From Dehalococcoidia bacterium (GTDB taxonomy: Bacteria > Chloroflexota > Dehalococcoidia > E44-bin15), in NCBI GenBank assembly GCA_041649635.1, contig JBAZMV010000001.1:682001-746000 (forward strand): a stretch of DNA of 64,000 bases, written 5' to 3'. The notes beneath the pieces are model-generated. The model was not told the origin of the DNA, did no database searches, and was given only the letters and a program-made list of their open reading frames with translations. Shown in pieces: positions 7,780 to 15,872 of the stretch; positions within the stretch are counted from its first letter, which is position 1; every line of letters begins with the position of its first letter. A program made the position numbers and the translations under genes.

Positions 7780-9439
7780 GCCCGCCCTCCAGCTTCGCAT
7801 CCTCCGTTTCGACGACCGAATCATCGAGCTTGACGAATAGCGCCTCCGGCTTGGCCAGTTGCTGCCCCGGTTTAATCTCGGCGACCGACCAGCCCAATTC
7901 TTCGACCGTGCCGGGCAAGCCGAGCAGGCCGTGCAGTTTTGCGCAGGTGAACGGCAGGAACGGGCTCAGCATGGTCTTAAGCGATGAGATAATAGACAGC
8001 GCGACATACAGCGAGGTCGCGGCCTCCTCGCGATTTGTCTTAATCGACTTCCACGGAGCCTTCTCATCCAGGTAGCGGTTGGCCTCCTGCGCCAGCTGCA
8101 TGATCGCCCGCAGGGGCTCCCTGAAGCGGCAGCGGCCCATCAGCGCGTCGACATCGTTAAATATCTGCTCCGATTTATCCAGCAACGTTTTGCTGCGCTC
8201 GTCGATCTCGCCCGGCGCAGGCACTTTGCCGTCAAAGTTGCGGTAGGTAATAGTGAGAACGCGGTGGACCAGGTTGCCGTACGTCGCCACCAGCTCATCG
8301 TTGTTACGGCGCACGAACTCCTGCCAGGAGAAATCGGAATCGCTTTCATCGGGCATGTTTATCGAAAGAAAATACCGCAGCGGATCGGGGTCGTAGCGTT
8401 CCAGGTAATCCGGGAGCCACACCGCCCAGTTGAGGCTGGTGGAGAGGCGCCGCCCCTTGATGGTGAGGAACTCGTTGGCGGGCACGTCATAGGGCAGGTT
8501 CAGATCGCCGCGGCCCATGAGCATGGCCGGCCAGATGATAGTGTGGAAAGGCACATTATCCTTGCCGACGAAGTAATACGACTTGACGTCGCCCTGCCAG
8601 AATACCTTCCATGCGTCCTTATCTCCCGAGCGCTCGGCCCACTCCATGCCGGCGGAGAGATAGCCGATGACGGCCTCGAACCAGACGTAGATGCGCTTGT
8701 CCTCGAAACCAGATACGGGAACCGGTATGCCCCAGTCGATGTCGCGTGTGATGGCGCGGTCCTTGAGCCCCTCCCTGAGGAAGCCCAGTGTGAAATTCTT
8801 GACGTGCGCCTTCCAGTGATCCTGACGCGACACCCACTTAGTAAGCTCCTCCCCGAACGCGCTAAGCTTGAGGAAGAAATGCTCCGTATCCTTCAACTCG
8901 GGTGTGGACTGACAATGCTTGCATTTCGGCTCGATGAGGTCTATCGGCGTCAGCGGCTTTCCGCAGGCATCGCACTGGTCGCCGCGTGTAGCCGCCCTGC
9001 AATGCGGGCAGACGCCGTTGACATAGCGATCCGGCAGGAAACGGTTGCACTTATCACAGTACAGCATCGTCATCTTGCCGGGATAGATATAGCCTTTCTC
9101 TTTAAGCGCGGTGAACATTTCCTGAGCGATGCGATAATGGTTATCGGTGCCGGTACGCGTGAAAAGGTCGAATGAGATGCCCATCCTGCGCCAGGATTCG
9201 AGAAAGGCCTCATGCCAGCGCTGCGCCACCTCCGCCGGCGACACCCCCTCCTGCTCAGCGCGCACCGTTATCGGCGTGCCGTGCTGATCCGAGCCGGAGA
9301 CCATGAGCACATCGTTGCCCTTTAATCGATTGTAGCGCGCGAAAATATCCGCAGGCAGATACGCCCCGGCGATATGTCCAAGGTGCAGCGGCCCGTTAGC
9401 GTAGGGCCAGGCCACACCGATGAATATCTTCTCAGTCAT
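7769..9439 (-). CDS. metG: Methionyl-tRNA synthetase
   Basis: A 556-residue class I MetRS that charges tRNA-Met. The HIGH motif appears as GPLHLGHIAGAYLPADIFARY. Four CxxC knuckles (CDKC, CPHC, CDAC, CKHC) between about residues 125 and 175 form the double zinc insertion. The KMSKS loop reads RRLSTS (IKGRRLSTSLNW), lacking the second Lys of the consensus. The C-terminal anticodon-binding helical domain is present, and there is no appended tRNA-binding EMAP domain. First gene of the metG-tatD-unknown-polyprenyl synthase operon. Confidence 0.95.
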   Translation of the reverse strand: MTEKIFIGVAWPYANGPLHLGHIAGAYLPADIFARYNRLKGNDVLMVSGSDQHGTPITVRAEQEGVSPAEVAQRWHEAFLESWRRMGISFDLFTRTGTDNHYRIAQEMFTALKEKGYIYPGKMTMLYCDKCNRFLPDRYVNGVCPHCRAATRGDQCDACGKPLTPIDLIEPKCKHCQSTPELKDTEHFFLKLSAFGEELTKWVSRQDHWKAHVKNFTLGFLREGLKDRAITRDIDWGIPVPVSGFEDKRIYVWFEAVIGYLSAGMEWAERSGDKDAWKVFWQGDVKSYYFVGKDNVPFHTIIWPAMLMGRGDLNLPYDVPANEFLTIKGRRLSTSLNWAVWLPDYLERYDPDPLRYFLSINMPDESDSDFSWQEFVRRNNDELVATYGNLVHRVLTITYRNFDGKVPAPGEIDERSKTLLDKSEQIFNDVDALMGRCRFREPLRAIMQLAQEANRYLDEKAPWKSIKTNREEAATSLYVALSIISSLKTMLSPFLPFTCAKLHGLLGLPGTVEELGWSVAEIKPGQQLAKPEALFVKLDDSVVETEDAKLEGGRAA

Positions 9440-9749
9440 AATCTTAAAAACTCGATTCTAATCGCATATGAATATGATTTTCTCTTTTGCTGTCGATGGT
9501 GTTCTTCACCTTCGACAATCTTCTGTGTCATTCTGAATCCTTCCATGATTTCCAAATATGTGGAAAGATGAAGAATCTCGTTCAGCATCAACCCCCTCTA
9601 TCCCCCAATCATGGGGGAATTTTAAAAAGGGATAGGGGACACCCCTAATACCCCGGCAGGAGAGAACCTCCTGCACCTCTTTCATGATTCCGTCATCCCG
9701 ACGTAGGGGCATCCTTCCATACATCCAAACATCATGGAAGGACCGTGAC
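9440..9749. other. Gene-free stretch holding repeats
   Basis: No convincing gene lies between rsmI and metG. The stretch holds one minus-strand copy of the three-hairpin repeat (9590-9682), a GTAGGGGC fragment at 9702-9709, and short palindromic remnants such as CATCCTTCCAT / ATGGAAGGA near 9710-9740. The metG promoter should lie near its upper end but no clear -35/-10 pair was found. Confidence 0.6.
9590..9682 (-). repeat. Three-hairpin repeat, copy 1
   Basis: Minus-strand copy, 3' of rsmI's direction partner metG and co-directional with both flanking minus-strand genes. Read on the minus strand it starts AAAGAGGTGCAGGAGG and has stems GCAGGAG/CTCCTGC, TAGGGG/CCCCTA and TCCCCCA/TGGGGGA, then the tail GAGGGGGTTGA. 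It has no T-tract after a stem, so it is not a simple terminator. Confidence 0.85.
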
Positions 9750-10565
9750 CTATTTCTTCAAATCCAGCCACATCTGATAGACTGCCTTCTTGGACATGCC
9801 GGACGACCTGGCCGCCCGGGCGACGGCGTCTTTAGCCGATACCCCCTCCTTACGCAACCGGCGCAGCTCATCCTCGACAGCGGAGGTGGACTTAACCTCC
9901 TCCTTAACCTTGCCCTCGATTACAAGCGTAAATTCTCCACGAATTTCTTCGAAATAATCGATGGCACCGCTGACCTTGCCGCGGTAAACCTCTTCGTACA
10001 GCTTGGTCATCTCGCGGCACACGGCGACGCGGCGGTCTCCCATTACCGTCAGTATATCCTTCAGCGCTACCTTCAATCGATGCGGCGCCTCGAATAGCAC
10101 CATCGTCCGCGGCTCACCAGCTACGGACTCGAGGAATTTCACCCGCTGCGCCTTCATCCGCGGCAGATAGCCCAGATATGTGAATTCATGCGTCGGCAAT
10201 CCGGAAACGACCACGGCGGTAATTATCGCCGAAGGCCCCGGTATGGGCACCACCTCGACGCCGTTCTCGATAGCCGCCTTTATCAGCTCGTATCCCGGGT
10301 CGCTCATTCCCGGCGTGCCCGCGTCGGACACCAGCGCGACATCGATGGTCTCGAGCTGTTTCAGCAGGTACGGCAGCTTGGAGCGCTTCGTCTGCTCGTT
10401 GTAGCTTATCATCTCCTTAGTGATGCCGCACATCGAGAGCAGGCGCCCGGTGCGCCGCGTGTCCTCGGCGGCTATGAGCCCGACATCGTTCATGGTCCTC
10501 ATGGCGCGCATGGTGATGTCTCCCTTGTTTCCAATTGGCGTTGCGACAACATATAAAGTTTGCAT
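9750..10565 (-). CDS. rsmI: 16S rRNA (cytidine(1402)-2'-O)-methyltransferase
   Basis: A 271-residue RsmI, which 2'-O-methylates C1402 in the decoding centre of 16S rRNA using S-adenosylmethionine. The tetrapyrrole-methylase fold is clear: LYVVATPIGNKGDIT at the N-terminus, AAEDTRRTGRLL, LVSDAGTPGMSDPGY and PIPGPSAIITAVVVSGLP. The C-terminus carries the short helical RsmI tail with SAKDAVARAARSSGMSKKAVYQMWL. It is divergent from the guaB3-like gene, with about 115 bases between them. Confidence 0.94.
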   Translation of the reverse strand: MQTLYVVATPIGNKGDITMRAMRTMNDVGLIAAEDTRRTGRLLSMCGITKEMISYNEQTKRSKLPYLLKQLETIDVALVSDAGTPGMSDPGYELIKAAIENGVEVVPIPGPSAIITAVVVSGLPTHEFTYLGYLPRMKAQRVKFLESVAGEPRTMVLFEAPHRLKVALKDILTVMGDRRVAVCREMTKLYEEVYRGKVSGAIDYFEEIRGEFTLVIEGKVKEEVKSTSAVEDELRRLRKEGVSAKDAVARAARSSGMSKKAVYQMWLDLKK

Positions 10566-10610
10566 AGCGGAAGTATTATAGCGTATCGGCCGGTGAAACG
10601 TCTATTTGGA

Positions 10611-10640
10611 TTGACTTACCACGTCATATTCTGATATGAT
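10611..10640 (+). promoter_or_regulatory. Sigma-70-type promoter for the guaB3-like gene
   Basis: TTGACT (10611-10616) and TATGAT (10635-10640) are separated by 18 bases. The predicted start point leaves a leader of about 35 bases containing the ribosome site AGGAG before ATG 10681. Confidence 0.6.
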
Positions 10641-10680
10641 TTCCCATACACATTTTTTCCCAATGACTAGGAGATAACCG

Positions 10681-11820
10681 ATGCCGACCCCTCAATTTAA
10701 AGAACTGAGACACACCTACGGTTTCGATGAAGTAGCGCTCGTTCCCGGCGATGCAACCGTCAATCCCGATCAAGTTAACCTGGACCTCAAAATCGGACCT
10801 TTCACATTCCCCGTGCCGATAGTAGCATCGGCGATGGACGCGGTAGTAGACCCCAAGTTCGCCGTCGCCATGCATAAGCTGGGCGGACTGGCCGTGTTAA
10901 ACCTGGAGGGAGTGCAGACACGATACGAAGATGCCGCCGCGATACTTGAAGAAATTGCGTCCATGCCCCCCGACAAGGTAACGCCATTCATGCAGAAGGT
11001 CTACTCCGAGCCGATAAAGGAAAACCTCATCGGTCAGCGCATCAGGGAGATAAAGAAGGCCAAGGCGGTGTGCGCCGCATCGGTTACGCCGGCCAATACC
11101 AAAAAGTTCGCCCCGATATGCGCCGAGGCCGGCATCGATATCTTCGTCATCCAATCGACGGTAACAACCGCGAGACATATATCTAAAAGCTATAAGGGAC
11201 TCAGCTTCGCCGACCTGTGCAAAGTGATGCCGGCGCCGATCGTTGTGGGCAATTGCGTCAGCTACGGCGCAACGCTTGAGCTGATGCAGCAGGGCATCTC
11301 GGGCATACTCGTCGGGGTGGGCCCCGGCGCGGCGTGCACCACACGCGAAGTGACCGGCGTAGGCGTGCCTCAGATTACGGCGACCCTCGACTGCGCCGCG
11401 GCGCGGGAACGGCACCTGAAGGATACGGGCAAATACGTCGTTCTCATCACAGACGGCGGATTCCGCACCAGCGGCGATATCTGCAAGGCCGTAGCCGCCG
11501 GCGCAGACGCGGTGATGCTGGGCTCAATCTTCGCCCAGACCAAAGAGGCCCCGGGGCGCGGCTATCACTGGGGTATGGCCACCCCGCATGCTTCGTTGCC
11601 GCGCGGCACGCGCGTCAAGGTCGGCACGACCACTACCCTCAAGCAGATGCTCTTCGGCCCGTCTTCGGTCACCAGTGGAACGCAGAACCTGGTCACCGCG
11701 CTGCGAACGTCTATGGGCATGTGCGGCGCTCGCAATATCCGTGAGATGCAAAAGGCTACAATGGTTATCGCGCCATCGATAAAGACCGAGGGCAAGCACT
11801 GGCAGCAGAGCCAAACGTAA
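10681..11820 (+). CDS. GuaB3-type IMP dehydrogenase family protein
   Basis: A 379-residue IMPDH/GMP reductase-family TIM barrel without CBS domains, matching the length of the GuaB3 subgroup and not of canonical IMPDH (~490). N-terminal FDEVALVPG and PIVASAMDAV are typical. The active-site loop reads GVGPGAACTTREVTGVGVPQ, keeping the catalytic Cys and Thr, and the phosphate loop is ITDGGFRTSGDICKAVAAGADAVMLGS. Whether it oxidises IMP or reduces GMP cannot be decided from sequence; GuaB3 proteins have been linked to GMP reductase activity in some bacteria. It is probably monocistronic. Confidence 0.85.
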   Translation: MPTPQFKELRHTYGFDEVALVPGDATVNPDQVNLDLKIGPFTFPVPIVASAMDAVVDPKFAVAMHKLGGLAVLNLEGVQTRYEDAAAILEEIASMPPDKVTPFMQKVYSEPIKENLIGQRIREIKKAKAVCAASVTPANTKKFAPICAEAGIDIFVIQSTVTTARHISKSYKGLSFADLCKVMPAPIVVGNCVSYGATLELMQQGISGILVGVGPGAACTTREVTGVGVPQITATLDCAAARERHLKDTGKYVVLITDGGFRTSGDICKAVAAGADAVMLGSIFAQTKEAPGRGYHWGMATPHASLPRGTRVKVGTTTTLKQMLFGPSSVTSGTQNLVTALRTSMGMCGARNIREMQKATMVIAPSIKTEGKHWQQSQT

Positions 11821-11885
11821 ATTGAATATCGCTTTGAGATTGACTCTTCGTCAGTCTCGCAAATAATTGCCAGGAGAGGTGAAAT

Positions 11886-12476
11886 ATGACGAAAAGATTT
11901 GCAGTACTGGGATTGATTATCACTCTGGTGGTTTCGATCTCCGCTATCGGATGCGACGGCGGCGGGAGCGCTGGCCCAACTCCTCAGCCGAAAACGGCGA
12001 CAGCGCAACCGACACAACAACCAACTGGGCAACCCACATCGGAGCCAACGGCAACACAGGAGACCAACCCTGCCGCTACGGCAACGAGCCTTGACTTCAC
12101 TGTTGAGTATGTGATTGAAGGACAAGGAACATTTACATACAGGTACAGGGCAAGGAACTTTGGAACCAGCGACCTCGATTTCAGAATTGACATGACCTCG
12201 GCACAAATGAACATGGCTTATATCCTGAAAGGTTCCACCCATCAGGGCTGGGTTTACAACGGATACGAATGGATCGACTTTATCACGATGTACCAGGGTT
12301 TCGATGAGTTTTGGGATGAATTCTATGAAAGCTTTGAAGGATATCGTGACTACTTGGCTGAAGAATGGACAGGCGTGCAGGGCTGGACATACACTGTTCC
12401 CGGAATGGGCACTGTGACATATACTAATATCGATATCAATCCCAGCCTTTCGGATTCTGTGTTTCAGCCGAATTAA
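11886..12476 (+). CDS. Lipoprotein, LolA-like C-terminal pattern, unknown function
   Basis: A 196-residue exported lipoprotein. The signal peptide MTKRFAVLGLIITLVVSISAIGC ends in a lipobox Cys followed by Gly-rich and Thr/Pro/Gln-rich linker sequence (about residues 24-62), then a compact beta-rich domain. It ends VTYTNIDINPSLSDSVFQP, close to the ending of the next gene's product, so the two are paralogues. The pattern (a modified beta sheet closing with NPxxxDSxF) resembles LolA-type lipoprotein-binding folds. GGAGAGGT precedes the ATG. Ligand unknown. Confidence 0.7.
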   Translation: MTKRFAVLGLIITLVVSISAIGCDGGGSAGPTPQPKTATAQPTQQPTGQPTSEPTATQETNPAATATSLDFTVEYVIEGQGTFTYRYRARNFGTSDLDFRIDMTSAQMNMAYILKGSTHQGWVYNGYEWIDFITMYQGFDEFWDEFYESFEGYRDYLAEEWTGVQGWTYTVPGMGTVTYTNIDINPSLSDSVFQPN

Positions 12477-12530
12477 TACAGCCAGCACAATCAGACAACC
12501 ATAGTACAAACCGTATATAAGCTAAGAACC

Positions 12531-12580
12531 GCACGCCCCATCGTACTGCGATGAGCGGATGGGGCGTGTATTATTTTCAA
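12531..12580 (+). terminator. Probable rho-independent terminator
   Basis: CACGCCCCATC pairs with GATGGGGCGTG across a 14-base loop region, followed by TATTATTTTC. It separates the two paralogous lipoprotein genes. Confidence 0.65.
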
Positions 12581-12659
12581 ATCTCTAACACGGATTCAAA
12601 TATTGACTTGAAGCTGATATCGTGTTAACCTCGAAAATCATCGCCAAATGAGGTGGAAT

Positions 12660-13373
12660 ATGCTTAAGAAGTATGCGCTACTGGGATTAATCATCGCCAT
12701 AGCAGTCTCGATTACAGCAATAGGATGCGGCGGCGGCGGTACAAGTGAACCGACACCCACCGCAACGGCAACGGAGCAGCCGGGAGAGACCGGCACGCTG
12801 CCGGATAGCTACAAATTCTTCATGGAGTGGTCTGATTCGGACGGGCATTCGGGAGAGATGCAGTACTGGGTCAAGGGAGAAAAGTGGAATACCGCATGGA
12901 GCACAACATACGAAGGAACGGAAACAGAATACATGTGGATCTATGACGGACAGTTCGCTTACCTGTATATGCCGGAACTGAACATGGTATATAAATACGC
13001 TACTGAATGGGAAGTCGATAATCCGGGTGCGGCATTTGCGCAGGAATTTGAAGACGGATATTGGGGAGATTCATCAGACTCAGAGATACTCTCCGGTTTC
13101 CAGGCCGCATGTTCCGGAACCGCGTCTATCGAGGGGCAGGAGAACATAAGCGGCCAGTCATGCACTAAATTCACCTGCGACTTCGCCGATGGTTCCGTAT
13201 CCAGCTACTGGATATCCGACAGCGGCTGGCTGGTCAAAGGCGAGGCCACCTCGGCGGAAGGATACAAATACACCATGCAGTATTCGAATATCGATCTTAA
13301 CCCGACGATAGATGACAGCATGTTTGATATCGAGTCATTAGCTCCCGGAGTACCGATAACGACAGTATCTTGA
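12660..13373 (+). CDS. Lipoprotein, LolA-like fold, unknown function
   Basis: A 237-residue lipoprotein. I start it at ATG 12660 (MLKKYALLGLII) because GAGGTGG lies just before it; the ATG at 12648 would put that site inside the gene. The lipobox is AIGC, followed by GGGGTSEPTPTATATEQ and then a beta-rich domain. It contains repeated descriptions of a conserved fold (MQYWVKGEKWNTAW, MWIYDGQFAYLYMPELNMVYKY, and the ending IDLNPTIDDSMFDI), as in LolA/LppX-type lipid-binding proteins. Two Cys (CSGTAS...CTKFTC) may form a disulfide. Paralogue of the preceding lipoprotein. Confidence 0.72.
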   Translation: MLKKYALLGLIIAIAVSITAIGCGGGGTSEPTPTATATEQPGETGTLPDSYKFFMEWSDSDGHSGEMQYWVKGEKWNTAWSTTYEGTETEYMWIYDGQFAYLYMPELNMVYKYATEWEVDNPGAAFAQEFEDGYWGDSSDSEILSGFQAACSGTASIEGQENISGQSCTKFTCDFADGSVSSYWISDSGWLVKGEATSAEGYKYTMQYSNIDLNPTIDDSMFDIESLAPGVPITTVS

Positions 13374-13419
13374 CACTACCGTAACTTTATGTTACCTTGG
13401 TAAAACTTAATAACTGAAA

Positions 13420-13691
13420 AGCGTAGAACAAGACTAGTACGTCCGGAAGCGGGGTCACAGAGAGCCGGGGCAGGTGAGAGCCCGGCACCAGCGCAGGGGC
13501 GGAATGGACTTGGGAGCTGCAAACCGAAATCGTTTTCGAGAGTAGGCTTTGACGGAGAGGGCACCGTTATCGTAGCCCAGGGTATCGCCGGTAAAGGCCG
13601 TACCTGACAAGAGCCGCCCCGTTCATTCGGGGAAAAGGGTGGCACCGCGGAGTTTTTAAAAACCTTCGTCCCTTCGACGAAGGTTTTTTGT
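13420..13691 (+). promoter_or_regulatory. T-box riboswitch (tRNA-Trp specific) of the trp operon
   Basis: A T-box leader, which binds uncharged tRNA and antiterminates. The diagnostic T-box sequence AGGGTGGCACCGCGG is at 13636-13650. Stem I features are present (AGAGAG near 13460, GGTGAGAGCC distal region). The specifier loop reads GGAATGGACTTGGGAG, giving codon UGG at 13505-13507, i.e. tryptophan, which matches the downstream trp genes. It ends with a terminator hairpin at 13661-13690. This explains operon control without a TrpR operator or leader peptide. Confidence 0.93.
13661..13690 (+). terminator. T-box terminator hairpin
   Basis: AACCTTCGTC and GACGAAGGTT form the stem, followed by TTTTTTG. 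The 5' side is adjacent to the T-box sequence so the antiterminator would compete with this stem. Confidence 0.9.
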
Positions 13692-13713
13692 TTTGTAAAA
13701 ACGAACCTTAGCA

Positions 13714-13806
13714 AAAGAGGTGCAGGAGAAATCTCCTGCCGGGGTTTTAGGGGTGCCCCCTATTCCTTTACTAAATTCCCCCATGATTGGGGGATACAGG
13801 GGTTGA
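13714..13806 (+). repeat. Three-hairpin repeat, copy 2
   Basis: Lies between the T-box terminator and trpE, so it is part of the antiterminated trp mRNA. Stems GCAGGAGA/TCTCCTGC, TAGGGG/CCCCTA and TCCCCCA/TGGGGGA, with tail CAGGGGTTGA. It contains an in-frame ATG (13787) that would lengthen trpE artificially. Confidence 0.88.
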
Positions 13807-13852
13807 TAATTACAAATCTAAAGTTTTTAAAGTCGACAGCCGGAGGTGGCGT

Positions 13853-15298
13853 ATGTACTACCCGACAATAGAAGAAGTGAAAAAGCTGAAGAATCAGGGA
13901 AACCTGATACCTGTGTACCGCGAGATCGTGGCTGACTTGGAGACGCCGGTCTCGGCCTTCCTCAAAATAGCCGAGGGCGATTACGCCTTCCTTCTGGAAA
14001 GCGTGGAGGGCGGCGAGCGTCTGGCCCGCTACAGCTTCATCGGCGCCGATCCCTATCTTGTATTGCGATTGAACGACAGCAATGGCGATCCGTTAATCCC
14101 GATCGAGGCCGAGCTCAAGAAATACAAGGTGGTTCCCGTGCGCGGCCTGCCTCCCTTCCACGGCGGCGCCGTCGGCTATCTGGGATACGAGACGGCGCGA
14201 CACTTCGAGAAATTGCCCGCCCCCGAGCGCGACCCGCTGGGCCTGCCTGAATCCGTCTTCATGTTCGCCGACACCGTGCTGGTATTCGACCACCTCAGTC
14301 ATAAAATAAAAGTTGTGAGCCATGCGCATCTCCACAACGGCGATGTCGAGAAAGCTTATAAAGAAGCGACCGAGCGCATCGACGCGCTGGTGCGCAAGCT
14401 CAACCGCCCACTCGACTCGAATCGTGGTAAGCCTAACGGCAAGGCAGCCAAAGCCGCGACGTCCAACATGTCCCAGGCGCAATACGAGTCCATCGTAGCG
14501 CATGCCAAGGAACATATCGTCGCCGGCGATATCATTCAGGCGGTGCTATCGCAGCGCCTGAGCAAACAGACCAGCGCCCAGCCGTTCGACATTTATAGGT
14601 CGCTGCGCAGCATCAACCCCTCGCCCTATATGTACTATTTGAAACTGAACGACTGCCACATCATCGGAACCTCGCCGGAGCTGCTGGTGCGCGTCGAGAA
14701 CGGCGTCGTCGCCACCCACCCCATCGCCGGAACGCGCCCCCGCGGCCACGACGCCGAGCAGGACGCCACTTATGAGAAAGAGCTTAAGGCCGACATCAAG
14801 GAGCAGGCCGAGCACATCATGCTCGTCGATCTGGGGCGGAACGACATCGGGCGCATAGCCGAGCCGGGCAGCGTCGAGGTGACGCAGTTCATGGATGTCG
14901 AGCGCTACTCACACGTAATGCACCTCGTCTCACACGTGCAGGGGAAACTGAGGAGCGACCTCTCCCCCTTCGCTGCGCTGCGCGCCTGCTTCCCCGCCGG
15001 AACCGTGTCCGGAGCTCCAAAAATTCGAGCGATGGAAATAATAGCCGGGCTGGAGCCGGACAAACGCGGCCCGTACGCAGGCGCGGTGGGATATTTCAGC
15101 TTCTCCGGCAACCTGGACACGGCGATAACGATACGTACCATAGTGATGAAGGACGGCACGGCGCACGTGCAGGCCGGCGCTGGCATCGTCTACGACAGCG
15201 TGCCGGAGCGCGAGCACCAGGAGTGTTTGAACAAGGCCCGGGCGCTGATGAAGGCCATTGAAGTCGCGGAGGAAGCATATGCTACTGCTGATAGATAA
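13853..15298 (+). CDS. trpE: Anthranilate synthase component I
   Basis: A 481-residue TrpE, which converts chorismate plus ammonia (from TrpG) to anthranilate. Start at ATG 13853, preceded by GGAGGTGG; the open frame extends upstream into a repeat and is not coding. FLLESVEGGERLARYSFIG carries the LLES element of the tryptophan feedback site. Chorismate-binding motifs are THPIAGTRPRG, DLGRNDIGRIA, PAGTVSGAPKIRAMEII and the terminal GAGIVYDSVPEREHQECLNKARAL. First gene of trpEGDCFBA; its end overlaps trpG by 20 bases, giving tight coupling of the two subunits. Confidence 0.96.
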   Translation: MYYPTIEEVKKLKNQGNLIPVYREIVADLETPVSAFLKIAEGDYAFLLESVEGGERLARYSFIGADPYLVLRLNDSNGDPLIPIEAELKKYKVVPVRGLPPFHGGAVGYLGYETARHFEKLPAPERDPLGLPESVFMFADTVLVFDHLSHKIKVVSHAHLHNGDVEKAYKEATERIDALVRKLNRPLDSNRGKPNGKAAKAATSNMSQAQYESIVAHAKEHIVAGDIIQAVLSQRLSKQTSAQPFDIYRSLRSINPSPYMYYLKLNDCHIIGTSPELLVRVENGVVATHPIAGTRPRGHDAEQDATYEKELKADIKEQAEHIMLVDLGRNDIGRIAEPGSVEVTQFMDVERYSHVMHLVSHVQGKLRSDLSPFAALRACFPAGTVSGAPKIRAMEIIAGLEPDKRGPYAGAVGYFSFSGNLDTAITIRTIVMKDGTAHVQAGAGIVYDSVPEREHQECLNKARALMKAIEVAEEAYATADR

Positions 15299-15872
15299 CT
15301 ACGACAGCTTTACCTACAACCTGTACCAGTACCTGTGCGAGCTGGGGCAGGACATAGAGGTCGTCAGGAACGATAAGATTACCATCGACGCCATCAAAAA
15401 GCTCAATCCGGAACGCATCGTCATCTCCCCCGGGCCGGGCACGCCGCTCGATGCGGGCATATCGGTCGATGCGATAAAACATTTCGGACCTAGATTGCCG
15501 ATACTGGGCGTGTGTCTGGGAAACCAGTGCATAGGCTACGCCTACGGGGCCACGGTCGCGGGCGCGGGCGAGATCATGCACGGCAAATCGTCGACGATAA
15601 AACACGACGGCAAGGGCGTCTTCGACGGTCTGTCGAACCCGTTCCGGGCCATTCGTTACCACTCGCTGGCGGTCATGCGCGACGGCATCCCCTCCTGCCT
15701 TGAGGTGACAGCCGAAACGGACGGTGGTATCATCATGGGTCTAAGACACCGCAAGTATCCGACGGAGGGCGTGCAGTTCCACCCGGAATCGATTATGACG
15801 AATGTTGGAAAGGATTTGTTAAGGAATTTTCTAAATATGAAAGCGACGGTCAAACAGGAGGCGCGACAATGA
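15279..15872 (+). CDS. trpG: Anthranilate synthase component II (glutamine amidotransferase)
   Basis: A 197-residue class I glutamine amidotransferase that supplies ammonia to TrpE. Start at ATG 15279 with GCGGAGGA upstream and overlapping the end of trpE. LLLIDNYDSFTYNLYQYL is the TrpG/PabA N-terminus. The catalytic Cys is in GVCLGNQCIGYAYG (Asn where many relatives have His) and the His-Glu pair is in FHPES near the C-terminus. It may also serve folate synthesis, as in bacteria with a shared amphibolic subunit; no pabA was seen here. Its stop overlaps trpD (ATGA). Confidence 0.95.
   Translation: MLLLIDNYDSFTYNLYQYLCELGQDIEVVRNDKITIDAIKKLNPERIVISPGPGTPLDAGISVDAIKHFGPRLPILGVCLGNQCIGYAYGATVAGAGEIMHGKSSTIKHDGKGVFDGLSNPFRAIRYHSLAVMRDGIPSCLEVTAETDGGIIMGLRHRKYPTEGVQFHPESIMTNVGKDLLRNFLNMKATVKQEARQ

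Noticed and set aside
13374..13660. Trp leader peptide and attenuator, or TrpR operator
   Set aside because: No short Trp-rich frame or palindromic operator; the T-box accounts for control.
13787..13852. N-terminal extension of TrpE starting in a repeat
   Set aside because: The ATG lies in hairpin 3 of the repeat; GGAGGTGG is directly before ATG 13853, where family similarity begins.
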